Shown here: piece by piece, positions 45,820 through 53,163 of the stretch
Numbering within the stretch: position 1 is the stretch's first letter
How the letters are laid out: every line of letters starts with the position of its first letter
Source of the DNA: Chryseobacterium gambrini
GTDB lineage: Bacteria > Bacteroidota > Bacteroidia > Flavobacteriales > Weeksellaceae
DNA: 64,000 nt
Reading direction: 5' to 3'
NCBI RefSeq assembly: GCF_900156825.1
Contig: NZ_FTOV01000004.1
Coordinates: 62,001-126,000, forward strand
The notes under the pieces: generated by a model
Told to the model about the DNA's origin: nothing
The model's input: the letters and a program-made list of their open reading frames with translations, nothing else
Databases searched by the model: none
Program-made: the position numbers and the translations under genes

Positions 45820-47127
45820 TTGAATTTTACAGACTTACAATTAATAGATCCTATTACAAAAGCAATTCAGGAACAAGGATATACCAACCCGACCCCGATT
45901 CAGGAAAGATCTATTCCGGAAATTTTAAAAGGTAAAGATTTTCTGGGTTGCGCACAGACAGGGACAGGAAAAACGGCAGCTTTTGCGATTCCTATCCTTC
46001 AGAATCTTGCTCAGAACAAATTTCCAAACAAAAATATAAAAGCTTTAATCTTAACGCCTACAAGAGAACTGGCAATCCAGATTGAAGAAAACATTAATGC
46101 TTACGGAAAATATTTGCCTTTAAAGCATCTCGTAATTTTTGGAGGTGTAAAGCAGGGAAATCAGGAAGCTGCGCTGAAAAAAGGAGTTGATATTCTGGTC
46201 GCGACACCGGGAAGACTTCTGGATTTTATTGCTCAGGGAATCATCAGCTTAAAAAATCTTGAAATTTTTGTACTGGACGAAGCCGACAGAATGCTGGATA
46301 TGGGTTTTGTGCACGATGTGAAAAGAATTATTAAACTTTTGCCTCAAAAAAGGCAGACTTTGTTCTTCTCTGCAACCATGCCTTCAGAAATACAGAAACT
46401 GGCAGATTCTATTCTTAATAATCCTGTAAAAGTAGAAGTTACTCCGGTTTCATCTACCGCAGAAACCATCAAACAGTCGGTTTACTTTGTAGAGAAGGAT
46501 AATAAACTGAATCTTTTAACGCATATTTTAAAGAACGATATTTCAGATTCTGTCTTGGTTTTTGCAAGAACGAAACACGGTGCGGATAAAATTGCGAGAA
46601 AACTACAGAAAGATGATATTACAACAGAGGCTATTCACGGAAATAAATCCCAGAATGCGCGTCAGAATGCTTTAAGTAATTTTAAATCCGGAAAAACAAG
46701 GGTTCTGGTTGCGACAGACATTGCAGCGAGAGGGATTAATATTGATGAACTTAAATATGTCGTTAATTTCGAGCTTTCCGATGTTTCTGAAACGTATGTT
46801 CACAGAATCGGAAGAACGGGTAGAGCAGGAGCGGAAGGAACTTCTATTTCGTTTGTAGACGGTCTGGATCTTCTGAATTTGCGCAATACGGAGAAACTGA
46901 TCGGAATGAAAATTCCTGTGGTAAAAAATCATCCGTTTCATACAGACGATCTGGTTGCTCAGAAAAGAGATTCGAACAACAAGCCAGTTCCTGCAGGAGG
47001 GGAAAAACCGAAACAGGCAAGAGGAAATTCTTCAAAATTCAGCCGAAATAAGGCAAAGCCGGATAACGGAGCGGCATCGGTTGGTTTTAAAAAGCCTAAG
47101 AATAAAAATTTCACCAGAAAGAAATAA
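45820..47127 (+). CDS. DEAD-box RNA helicase (RhlE-like)
   Basis: The frame opens with TTG at 45820 (TTG AAT TTT ACA GAC); no ATG is available and the expected N-terminus MNFTDLQLIDPI follows, so TTG is the start. The 435-residue protein has all helicase motifs: GCAQTGTGKTAAF (about 44-56), PTREL, DEAD (DEADRML), SATM, ARTKHGADK and HRIGRTGRAG. The C-terminal tail is lysine-rich and basic (about 385-435), typical of RhlE-type proteins. It remodels rRNA or mRNA structure, often in the cold. A strong palindromic terminator follows at once. Confidence 0.93.
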   Translation: MNFTDLQLIDPITKAIQEQGYTNPTPIQERSIPEILKGKDFLGCAQTGTGKTAAFAIPILQNLAQNKFPNKNIKALILTPTRELAIQIEENINAYGKYLPLKHLVIFGGVKQGNQEAALKKGVDILVATPGRLLDFIAQGIISLKNLEIFVLDEADRMLDMGFVHDVKRIIKLLPQKRQTLFFSATMPSEIQKLADSILNNPVKVEVTPVSSTAETIKQSVYFVEKDNKLNLLTHILKNDISDSVLVFARTKHGADKIARKLQKDDITTEAIHGNKSQNARQNALSNFKSGKTRVLVATDIAARGINIDELKYVVNFELSDVSETYVHRIGRTGRAGAEGTSISFVDGLDLLNLRNTEKLIGMKIPVVKNHPFHTDDLVAQKRDSNNKPVPAGGEKPKQARGNSSKFSRNKAKPDNGAASVGFKKPKNKNFTRKK

Positions 47128-47130
47128 TAC

Positions 47131-47158
47131 AAAAGCCTTCCGGATCCGGAAGGCTTTT
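47131..47158. terminator. Perfect palindromic bidirectional terminator
   Basis: A 28-bp perfect palindrome (AAAAGCCTTCCGGA and its complement) between the convergent helicase and tatD genes, with 4-6 unpaired centre bases when folded. Confidence 0.9.
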
Positions 47159-47162
47159 ATGT

Positions 47163-47930
47163 TTAATGCTGAACGAATATTTTCTTCGCATTTTCAGTTG
47201 TAATGCTGTCAATCTCCGAAAAATCTACTTTATAGAGATCAACCAGTTTTCCTGCAACAAGATCAAGATAAGAACTCTCGTTGCGCTTTCCTCTGTGCGG
47301 AACCGGAGCTAGATAAGGAGAATCTGTTTCCAGAACAATTTTATCCAAAGGAATTTCATGCAGAAACTGATCTATTTTACCATTTTTAAAGGTTACAACT
47401 CCTCCGATCCCTAAAATGAAATTCAGGTCTATTGCCCGTTTTGCCTGTTCTAAATTCCCTGAAAAACAATGGAAAATCCCTCTAAGTTTCGGATGTTTTT
47501 TTCTTTCCAGTACTTCAAAAGTTTCATCAAAGCTTTCTCTGGTATGGATTACGATAGGAAGATCTTTTTCAATTGCCCAGTCGATTTGCTGTTCAAATGC
47601 TTTCACCTGAATATCAAGAGTGGTTTTATCCCAGTACAGATCGATTCCGATTTCTCCAATGGCAGGAAAAGACCTTTGATCGAGATAATTCTTAACGATT
47701 TCGAGTTCTTTTTCCCAGGATTCCGGTTTTACGTAGCAGGGATGCAATCCCATCATCGAAAAGATACTTTGCGGATATTCAGCTTCCAGTTGGAGCATTT
47801 TTTCGTGAGATTCCGAATCGATTGCCGGAAGATAAAATGCTGTAATTCCCTTATCTAAAGCTCTCTGAATGGCTTCTTTTCTGTCTTCATCAAATTCTTC
47901 TGCATATAAGTGCGTATGTGTATCAATCAT
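47163..47930 (-). CDS. tatD: TatD family metal-dependent DNase
   Basis: This 255-residue TIM-barrel metallo-hydrolase starts MIDTHTHLYAEEF with the HxH pair H5/H7. It has GEIGIDLYWD (metal-binding glutamate), VIHTRES, FHCFSGN and the C-terminal ETDSPYLAPVPHRGK, all typical of TatD. It acts as a Mg-dependent 3'-5' DNA exonuclease in repair or DNA turnover. It is the last gene of a four-gene minus-strand operon: GSCFA gene, membrane protein, DUF4269 and tatD, with gaps of 6, -4 and 2 bp. Confidence 0.93.
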   Translation of the reverse strand: MIDTHTHLYAEEFDEDRKEAIQRALDKGITAFYLPAIDSESHEKMLQLEAEYPQSIFSMMGLHPCYVKPESWEKELEIVKNYLDQRSFPAIGEIGIDLYWDKTTLDIQVKAFEQQIDWAIEKDLPIVIHTRESFDETFEVLERKKHPKLRGIFHCFSGNLEQAKRAIDLNFILGIGGVVTFKNGKIDQFLHEIPLDKIVLETDSPYLAPVPHRGKRNESSYLDLVAGKLVDLYKVDFSEIDSITTENAKKIFVQH

Positions 47931-47932
47931 TT

Positions 47933-48448
47933 TTATATCATTTTTAACAGGTCTTCGTAAGGTTTTTCCAAATTCAGTAAAATTCCGAAAGCAGGTTCCG
48001 TTTTGATGCCCTGTTTTTTTAATTCTATTATTTTCTTTTTAAAATCGTTTCCTTTTTCCTGTAGTATTTTGTATTCAGCGATCATGTGTCGGTAAGCGTT
48101 CTGTTCGGTTGCAGGTTTGTTTTGTCCGAAAATTTCAACAGGAAATTCTTCCAGTTTGAAATTTAAAACAGTTGCCTGTTCATTATTTACCGTGATTTTT
48201 TCAATTTTTAAATCAAATTCAGAGAACATTTCAGAAAGTGCTTTCTTAAATTCAGTGAAATCTGTTACTTCACAGATGATATCCAGATCACTATCTTCAA
48301 TATCAATTTCTATCGGGATGGTTCCCGCCAAAATGGGAGAATAGTCCTTCAGCTTTTCAAAAATATGATATCTCGTCAAAACTTCATAAGCTCTTTTTTG
48401 CCTTTCATTTCCGTTCTTCAGATAGTCGATCTTTGTGAAATCAATCAT
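47933..48448 (-). CDS. DUF4269 (nucleotidyltransferase-like) protein
   Basis: This 171-residue soluble protein contains GTIPIEIDIEDSDLDIICEV, resembling the GS...DxD catalytic region of the pol-beta-type nucleotidyltransferases, and later FPVEIFGQNKPATEQNAYRHM. I recognise it as DUF4269; the reaction and partner are unknown. Note that a canonical GSxxxGxxxxxSDxD is not fully present (GT instead of GS). Its stop is 2 bp from tatD and its start overlaps the membrane-protein gene stop by 4 bp, so it is in a tight operon. Confidence 0.8.
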   Translation of the reverse strand: MIDFTKIDYLKNGNERQKRAYEVLTRYHIFEKLKDYSPILAGTIPIEIDIEDSDLDIICEVTDFTEFKKALSEMFSEFDLKIEKITVNNEQATVLNFKLEEFPVEIFGQNKPATEQNAYRHMIAEYKILQEKGNDFKKKIIELKKQGIKTEPAFGILLNLEKPYEDLLKMI

Positions 48449-48795
48449 TTTGATTCTATTGAATTTGAAGACTCAACATGATGGGTGTTTATCTGATGTA
48501 AAACTTCATTTGTGATGTCTTTTCCTCCCGTAAAGTTTCTGTAAAAAGAGGCAATACTGAAAATAGGTCCGAAAGGAATTCCCCACCACCCAAAAAATAA
48601 AGTCAACAGTGAATATTTCCAACTGTATTTTGAGGAAGACTCATCAGATTTTATAAAATAAATATCACTTGGTCTTTTTGATGATAGGAAAATAATTGAA
48701 ATTGTATATGAAAAAACTACGAATTTAGCACCTTTCTGTAATTCATCATTTAATTGATCGGTTGATAATCCTTCTGTGTTTTTAATAATAACCAT
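48445..48795 (-). CDS. Small membrane protein, 116 aa
   Basis: This protein has a first hydrophobic segment at about 25-40 (VVFSYTISIIFL), a polar stretch with KYSWKYS, and a second hydrophobic segment with WWGIPFGPIFSIASFY (about 70-85). The C-terminus is polar. I do not recognise a family. The GWWGIPFGPI motif resembles small membrane domains seen in TM2- or DUF-type proteins, but I cannot assign it. It overlaps DUF4269 by 4 bp and lies 6 bp after the GSCFA gene, so it is co-transcribed with both. Confidence 0.65.
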   Translation of the reverse strand: MVIIKNTEGLSTDQLNDELQKGAKFVVFSYTISIIFLSSKRPSDIYFIKSDESSSKYSWKYSLLTLFFGWWGIPFGPIFSIASFYRNFTGGKDITNEVLHQINTHHVESSNSIESK

Positions 48796-48801
48796 TAGTT
48801 T

Positions 48802-49752
48802 TTAAAATATTTTATGCTTTACTTTTTTTCGCTGAGCTTCAATTCTTAGGTTCAATTTTTCTTTAAATTCAATGTATTTCGGATCTTTTTCGTCGTTGGT
48901 TTTATGCTCCAACGCTTTGTGGATTTTAAAATTTTCTTTAATAAAATCTTTTGTCTCATCCGAAAAATAAGCATTTCCGAATTTTTCGAAAATGTAATTA
49001 ATTGCCTGATTGTTAGGATGAATCATATCTTCTTTGTAAAAACGGTAATCGCGGAGATCGTCCATTAAAATTTCATAAACCGGAAGATAATGACAGTAAT
49101 CCAGTTCATCAATCATCTCATGAATTGCAGTGATCAGTTTAGATTTACTCAGCTGATTTTCAATCATTCCGTCTTTTGTATGGCGAACCGGAGAAACAGT
49201 AAATAAGATCTGAACATCGTCCGGACAGATGTCTTTGAGGTTTAAAATCGTATTGTACACAGAATCTGTAAGTTCCTGAAAGGTCAGAAGTCTTTTTTCA
49301 AAGAATTTCTGAGGAATTTTATGACAATTAGCGACGAGCTTGTTTTTATGCGTAAATTCGTAAATAAATGAGCTTCCGTAGGTAATAATCACCCAGTTGG
49401 ATTTTTGGAGAAAAGAATTTCCCTCCTCAAGACCGGAATTTATTTTCTGTAACGTCTGATGAACATACCTTGTGTCAAAACTTGAGTGGTGATCCAGAGA
49501 AATGAATTCATCGTTGAAGGTAATCAGTTCATCTTCATGGTAAAATTCGGCATCATGAAGTCTTTTAACCGCGTTATTGATTGAATATGGATTAAAAATC
49601 GTTCCGAAAGGATTATTGATAGTCTGCAATTGCCCCTGCTGAAAAAGATCCGACATTTCAGAGGCAAAACAGGAACCGATCGAAAATATTCTATCTTCAA
49701 CTTCAATCTTCTTCTGCGATTCTTTGATATCAACTTCGGTTCTGAATTTCAT
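48802..49752 (-). CDS. GSCFA family protein
   Basis: This 316-residue protein has the family name motif GSCFA near residue 27 (IFSIGSCFASEMSDLFQQ), followed by PFGTIFNPYSINNAVKRL. The C-terminal part includes FTVSPVRHTKDG and DMIHPNNQAINYIFEKF, like SGNH-type hydrolases (the D-x-x-H pair in DMIHP). GSCFA proteins are thought to be SGNH-hydrolase relatives possibly acting on surface polysaccharide; the substrate is not known. It is the first gene of the operon ending with tatD, 85 bp after the polyprenyl synthase gene. Confidence 0.85.
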   Translation of the reverse strand: MKFRTEVDIKESQKKIEVEDRIFSIGSCFASEMSDLFQQGQLQTINNPFGTIFNPYSINNAVKRLHDAEFYHEDELITFNDEFISLDHHSSFDTRYVHQTLQKINSGLEEGNSFLQKSNWVIITYGSSFIYEFTHKNKLVANCHKIPQKFFEKRLLTFQELTDSVYNTILNLKDICPDDVQILFTVSPVRHTKDGMIENQLSKSKLITAIHEMIDELDYCHYLPVYEILMDDLRDYRFYKEDMIHPNNQAINYIFEKFGNAYFSDETKDFIKENFKIHKALEHKTNDEKDPKYIEFKEKLNLRIEAQRKKVKHKIF

Positions 49753-49837
49753 TTAATCAATTTGAAAATTTGAGAATGTGTCAATTTGAAAATTTAAGGT
49801 TTATGCTTACTCATTTTCAAATTGACTTATTATCAAA

Positions 49838-50809
49838 TTATGATTCTCTTCTCAATAAATAATTGGCAAGTTCTGCAAACGGCTTTTTCTTTTCTTCCGG
49901 AATATCGATTTTCTGAAGATAGCTTTGCCCGATTTCGTTATGTTTTTCAATAAGACGTAATGCTTTTTCGTCTACTTTAGTTCTTCTGAAAATCTTTTCT
50001 ACACCGTATACTTTGTCGATATTATCGGTCTTTTTAGAGTACCAGTAATCCAGCTCTTTTCTTTCTTCTTCTGTAGCGTGTTCTCTCGCCATCAGGTAAA
50101 GAACGGTTTTTTTGTTTTCGTAAATATCTCCGGCGTGTTTTTTTCCGAACTGCGCCTGATCTCCGAAAACATCCAGATAATCGTCCATGATCTGGAATGC
50201 AATTCCGATGTGTTTTCCGAAGTTAAAAATGGCTTTTGCATCCTTGAAGTTTGCTTTTGCAATCAATGCTCCGATTTCAAAGGAAGAAGCGCTTAAAACT
50301 CCTGTTTTGTAGGTAATCATTCTGATGTAATCATCAAACGTTACGTTTTCCTGAGTTTCGAAATTGATGTCATATTGCTGACCTTCGCATAAAAGTAGTC
50401 CTGTATGGGTAAAAATCCTGATGCACGCTTTGAAAATCTCAGGCTCAAGATCTTCGAAAAATTTATAGGCTTTCAGCATCAGTCCGTCTCCTGAAAGAAT
50501 TCCGACATTAATTCCGTGTAACGTATGAATCGTCGGTTTGTTTCTTCTTAATGGAGCTTCATCCATAATATCATCATGGATCAGGGTGAAATTATGGAAA
50601 AATTCAATTGCCAGAGCCGGCTTTATGGCTTCTTTAAGATCACCTCCAAACAAATCGCAGGCCATTAGAACCATGATCGGACGAAGACGCTTTCCTCCGT
50701 GCGAAATAATGTAGTTCATGGGTTCGTAAAGTTCTGTTGGCTTATCTTTGAAAGTATATTTGGTAATGGCATCCGCAACAATCTGCTGATATCTGTCTAA
50801 AAATTCCAT
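49838..50809 (-). CDS. Polyprenyl diphosphate synthase (FPP/GGPP-type)
   Basis: The start at 50809 (MEFLDRYQQ) gives 323 residues; an upstream in-frame ATG at 50830 lies inside the -7 box and is rejected. The first aspartate-rich motif is DDIMD (79-83) in LIHDDIMDEAPLRR, and the second is DDYLD in QIMDDYLDVFGD (about 207-218). The chain-length region before the first motif (FHNFTLIHDD) would suggest a short-to-medium product, such as C15-C20 or longer, but I cannot fix it. It makes isoprenoid diphosphates for quinones or carotenoids. It is followed by the GSCFA operon after 85 bp. Confidence 0.92.
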   Translation of the reverse strand: MEFLDRYQQIVADAITKYTFKDKPTELYEPMNYIISHGGKRLRPIMVLMACDLFGGDLKEAIKPALAIEFFHNFTLIHDDIMDEAPLRRNKPTIHTLHGINVGILSGDGLMLKAYKFFEDLEPEIFKACIRIFTHTGLLLCEGQQYDINFETQENVTFDDYIRMITYKTGVLSASSFEIGALIAKANFKDAKAIFNFGKHIGIAFQIMDDYLDVFGDQAQFGKKHAGDIYENKKTVLYLMAREHATEEERKELDYWYSKKTDNIDKVYGVEKIFRRTKVDEKALRLIEKHNEIGQSYLQKIDIPEEKKKPFAELANYLLRRES

Positions 50810-50827
50810 AAATTCTAATAGTTTAAG

Positions 50828-50835
50828 CAAAAATA
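50828..50835 (-). promoter_or_regulatory. -7 box of the polyprenyl synthase gene
   Basis: On the minus strand TATTTTTG, a perfect TAnnTTTG, 18 bp before the start at 50809. Confidence 0.55.
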
Positions 50836-50933
50836 CAATTTTTCAGGGCTTTATAAAACAAAATCCTCACCGTTTTAAGAGTGAAAAGCTTTTATGTGAT
50901 TGAAATTTTTTTATTCTTAATTATTTTCACATG

Positions 50934-51017
50934 ATTTGTCATTCCGTAGGAATCTAAATATAATTTTTTAGATTTTATTTCTAATACAATTTCTTAGATT
51001 CCTACGGAATGACAAAT
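50934..51017. repeat. Perfect 24-bp inverted repeat, 36-bp spacer
   Basis: The arm at 50934-50957 (begins ATTTGTCATTCCGTAGG, ends ATCTAA) is fully complementary to 50994-51017. Part of the arm (GTCATTCCG-AGGAATCTA) occurs once more, alone, at 56049-56068. It looks like a short palindromic mobile element (MITE or REP-type). No coding capacity. Confidence 0.75.
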
Positions 51018-51063
51018 CCTCTGGTTATTTCTTCCAAAACTTGAATACACGCCAACAATTATT

Positions 51064-51130
51064 AGCCCAGATTGTAATGGAAATCCTTTTTTGAAAAAAA
51101 AGATTGCAATGGAAAGCTGGAAATAGCTCC
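51064..51130 (+). repeat. Structured intergenic element, copy A
   Basis: Begins AGCCCAGATTGTAATGGAAATCC, quoted here only as AGCCCAGATTG...GGAAATCC, then TTTTTTGAAAAAAAA, then GATTGCAATGGAAAGCTGG and ends AAATAGCTCC. The same bounded motifs occur at 58843-58947 on the other strand. The inner part folds as a stem (ATCCTTTTTT / AAAAAAAGAT). Lies between the phosphate transporter terminator and the polyprenyl synthase promoter. Confidence 0.6.
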
Positions 51131-51158
51131 AATTTTTTCAGTATTATGCCTAAAACAA

Positions 51159-51186
51159 AAAACTTTGCCCGAAAGAGCAAAGTTTT
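51159..51186 (-). terminator. Terminator of the phosphate transporter operon
   Basis: A perfect 10-bp stem AAAACTTTGC / GCAAAGTTTT with an 8-nt loop and T run on the minus strand, 24 bp after the transporter stop. Confidence 0.85.
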
Positions 51187-51209
51187 ATTATTTTGAGTAA
51201 TCTCAGTTG

Positions 51210-52352
51210 TTAAGATAATGCAGTTACTGCAAGATAAGTAATTCCGGCAACAATTGCAGAGATCGGAATGGTAAGAACCCATGCCCAAAGAAGACTTACG
51301 GTGATTCCCCATCTTACGGCAGAAACTCTTTTCGTAAGACCAACCCCGATGATGGAACCTGTAATCGTGTGTGTGGTAGAAACAGGAATTCCGAAGTGAT
51401 CTGTAATGAATAACGTAATAGCACCTGCTGTTTCAGCACTTACTCCTTCCAGAGAAGTTACTTTTGTAATTTTCGTTCCCATGGTTTTGATGATCTTCCA
51501 TCCACCGCTCATTGTACCTAAAGCGATCGCGATAAACGAAACCAAAGGAACCCAGATGTAATGCTGTGCAAAATAATCGAAACGCTCTCCAGATTTAAGA
51601 TTTAAATAAATCGGATCGTGAAGCATTTCAACATGATAGTAAATTAATGCCGCACCAATGATTCCCATTACCTTCTGCGCATCGTTAAGACCGTGTCCTA
51701 AACTGAAAAGCGCCGAAGAAGCAAGCTGCAGTTTTTTGAAAGACTGGTCTGCTTTATGCGGGTTTGATCTTTTATAAAGGTGAACAATAATTAAAGTAAT
51801 GATAATTGAGATAATCATCCCGATAATCGGTGCCATGAAAATGAAAAGGAAAATAGGGATTACTTTATCAAATTTCACAACGCTCTGGTGTGTTACCTGC
51901 GAAGCGGCTGCTTTTACGGTTTCCCAAGTTCCCAATTCCGGCTGTGCTGCTGCAACATTGTGGTAATCCATCATAAAAGCGTGCATTAAAGCGGCTCCTA
52001 AAAATCCTCCGATCAGTGTGTGTGAAGAGGAAGAAGGAATACCAAACCACCATGTTAAAAGGTTCCATGCGATTGCCGCAACAAGACCTGAAAAGATAAC
52101 TTCGAGGGTGATAAAATTCTCATTAACTGTTTTGGCAATTGTATTACCAATTTTAAATTCTCCGATGATGTAAGCAGCGATAAAGAAAGCTGCAAAATTC
52201 CAGAGTGCTGCCCAAAGAACCGCCTGGAACGGAGTTAAAACTTTTGTAGAAACAATAGTCGCAATTGAGTTGGCTGCATCATGAAAACCATTGATGTAAT
52301 CGAATATTAAAGCCAATGCAATAATAACTATAAGTAAAATCGGAAATTCCAT
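51210..52352 (-). CDS. PiT family inorganic phosphate transporter
   Basis: This 380-residue integral membrane protein has about 10 hydrophobic segments and two PiT (PF01384-type) signatures: FDYINGFHDAANSIATIVST near the N-terminus (residues 22-41, quoted in part) and GHGLNDAQKVMGIIGAAL in the middle, with GIPVSTTHTITGSIIGVG near the C-terminus. PiT proteins import phosphate (with metal ions) across the inner membrane, driven by protons or sodium. It lies 20 bp after a DUF47/PhoU-like gene, the usual partner. This uptake step would complement the phosphate-releasing enzymes at 18-26 kb. Confidence 0.93.
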   Translation of the reverse strand: MEFPILLIVIIALALIFDYINGFHDAANSIATIVSTKVLTPFQAVLWAALWNFAAFFIAAYIIGEFKIGNTIAKTVNENFITLEVIFSGLVAAIAWNLLTWWFGIPSSSSHTLIGGFLGAALMHAFMMDYHNVAAAQPELGTWETVKAAASQVTHQSVVKFDKVIPIFLFIFMAPIIGMIISIIITLIIVHLYKRSNPHKADQSFKKLQLASSALFSLGHGLNDAQKVMGIIGAALIYYHVEMLHDPIYLNLKSGERFDYFAQHYIWVPLVSFIAIALGTMSGGWKIIKTMGTKITKVTSLEGVSAETAGAITLFITDHFGIPVSTTHTITGSIIGVGLTKRVSAVRWGITVSLLWAWVLTIPISAIVAGITYLAVTALS

Positions 52353-52372
52353 TGTTTAATTATAATTATTAA

Positions 52373-53011
52373 TTAAGCGTATTTAATCATGATGTTTTCA
52401 ATCGTGTTGGCAACATCTTCTGCTTTGTCAGTTACGACTTCAAGATAATTAAGTACAGATGAAACTTTGATAATGTTGATCGCATCGTTTGTTTCAAATA
52501 ATTCTACCATAGAATTGGATAACAAATCGTCTGCAATGTTTTCGATAGAGTTTACTTTGATACAAGCTTCTTTTACCTGCTCCATATTTTTGAATCCTTT
52601 CAGATTTTTCATCGCATTCTGGATCTCAAGACAAGCTTTGTGAATCAGTAATGAGAAGTCGGAGTATGCCTTCATTTCCGGCGACTTGTAAAGGAAAATA
52701 TATTTTGTGGAAGCGTAGATGTAATCTGCGATATCGTCTAATCCTGTTGCTAGAGTGTGGATATCTTCCCTGTCGAAAGGAGTGATGAAGTTTTTCCCCA
52801 GTTCTACGAAGATCTCGTGAGTAAGCTCATCATTTTTGTGTTCGTAATCGCTCATCTTTTTCAACATAGAATCGTCGTTCAGATCGAAATCTTTGATTCC
52901 GTGGTTGAATTCCTCAGACATTGCTACAAGGTTTTCTGTTACTTTTTCGAAAAGCACAAAGAAGATTTTATCTTTCGGTTGAAAAGCGTGGAAAATATTA
53001 CCAATTCCCAT
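52373..53011 (-). CDS. DUF47 (PhoU-like) protein
   Basis: The start at 53011 (MGIGNIFHAFQPKDKIFF) gives 212 residues; the longer frame from 53038 adds nine unlikely residues. It is an all-helical PhoU/DUF47 protein: MKKMSDYEHKNDELTHEIFVEL, FITPFDREDIHTLATGLDDIADYIY (in part) and a C-terminal EVVTDKAEDVANTIENIM. Such proteins accompany PiT transporters and modulate their activity, probably binding metal clusters and phosphate. It is the first gene of the two-gene phosphate uptake operon (20-bp gap to the transporter). Confidence 0.9.
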   Translation of the reverse strand: MGIGNIFHAFQPKDKIFFVLFEKVTENLVAMSEEFNHGIKDFDLNDDSMLKKMSDYEHKNDELTHEIFVELGKNFITPFDREDIHTLATGLDDIADYIYASTKYIFLYKSPEMKAYSDFSLLIHKACLEIQNAMKNLKGFKNMEQVKEACIKVNSIENIADDLLSNSMVELFETNDAINIIKVSSVLNYLEVVTDKAEDVANTIENIMIKYA

Positions 53012-53120
53012 TGTAAAGTTTTTATAATTCGAGTGCAAATTTCTTAAAAAACCACCTTACCTGAAAGAGTATAACGTTAAGTTTTGTTAACATTGCATTA
53101 AGGTCTGGTTATCAGGCAAA

Positions 53121-53144
53121 AAAACCGGCTGTAAAGCCGGTTTT
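53121..53144. terminator. Terminator of the helicase gene (minus)
   Basis: A perfect 10-bp stem AAAACCGGCT / AGCCGGTTTT with a GTAA loop and T run on both sides, just downstream of the helicase stop at 53164. Confidence 0.88.
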
Positions 53145-53163
53145 AATATTGTTTTAAGCAGGA

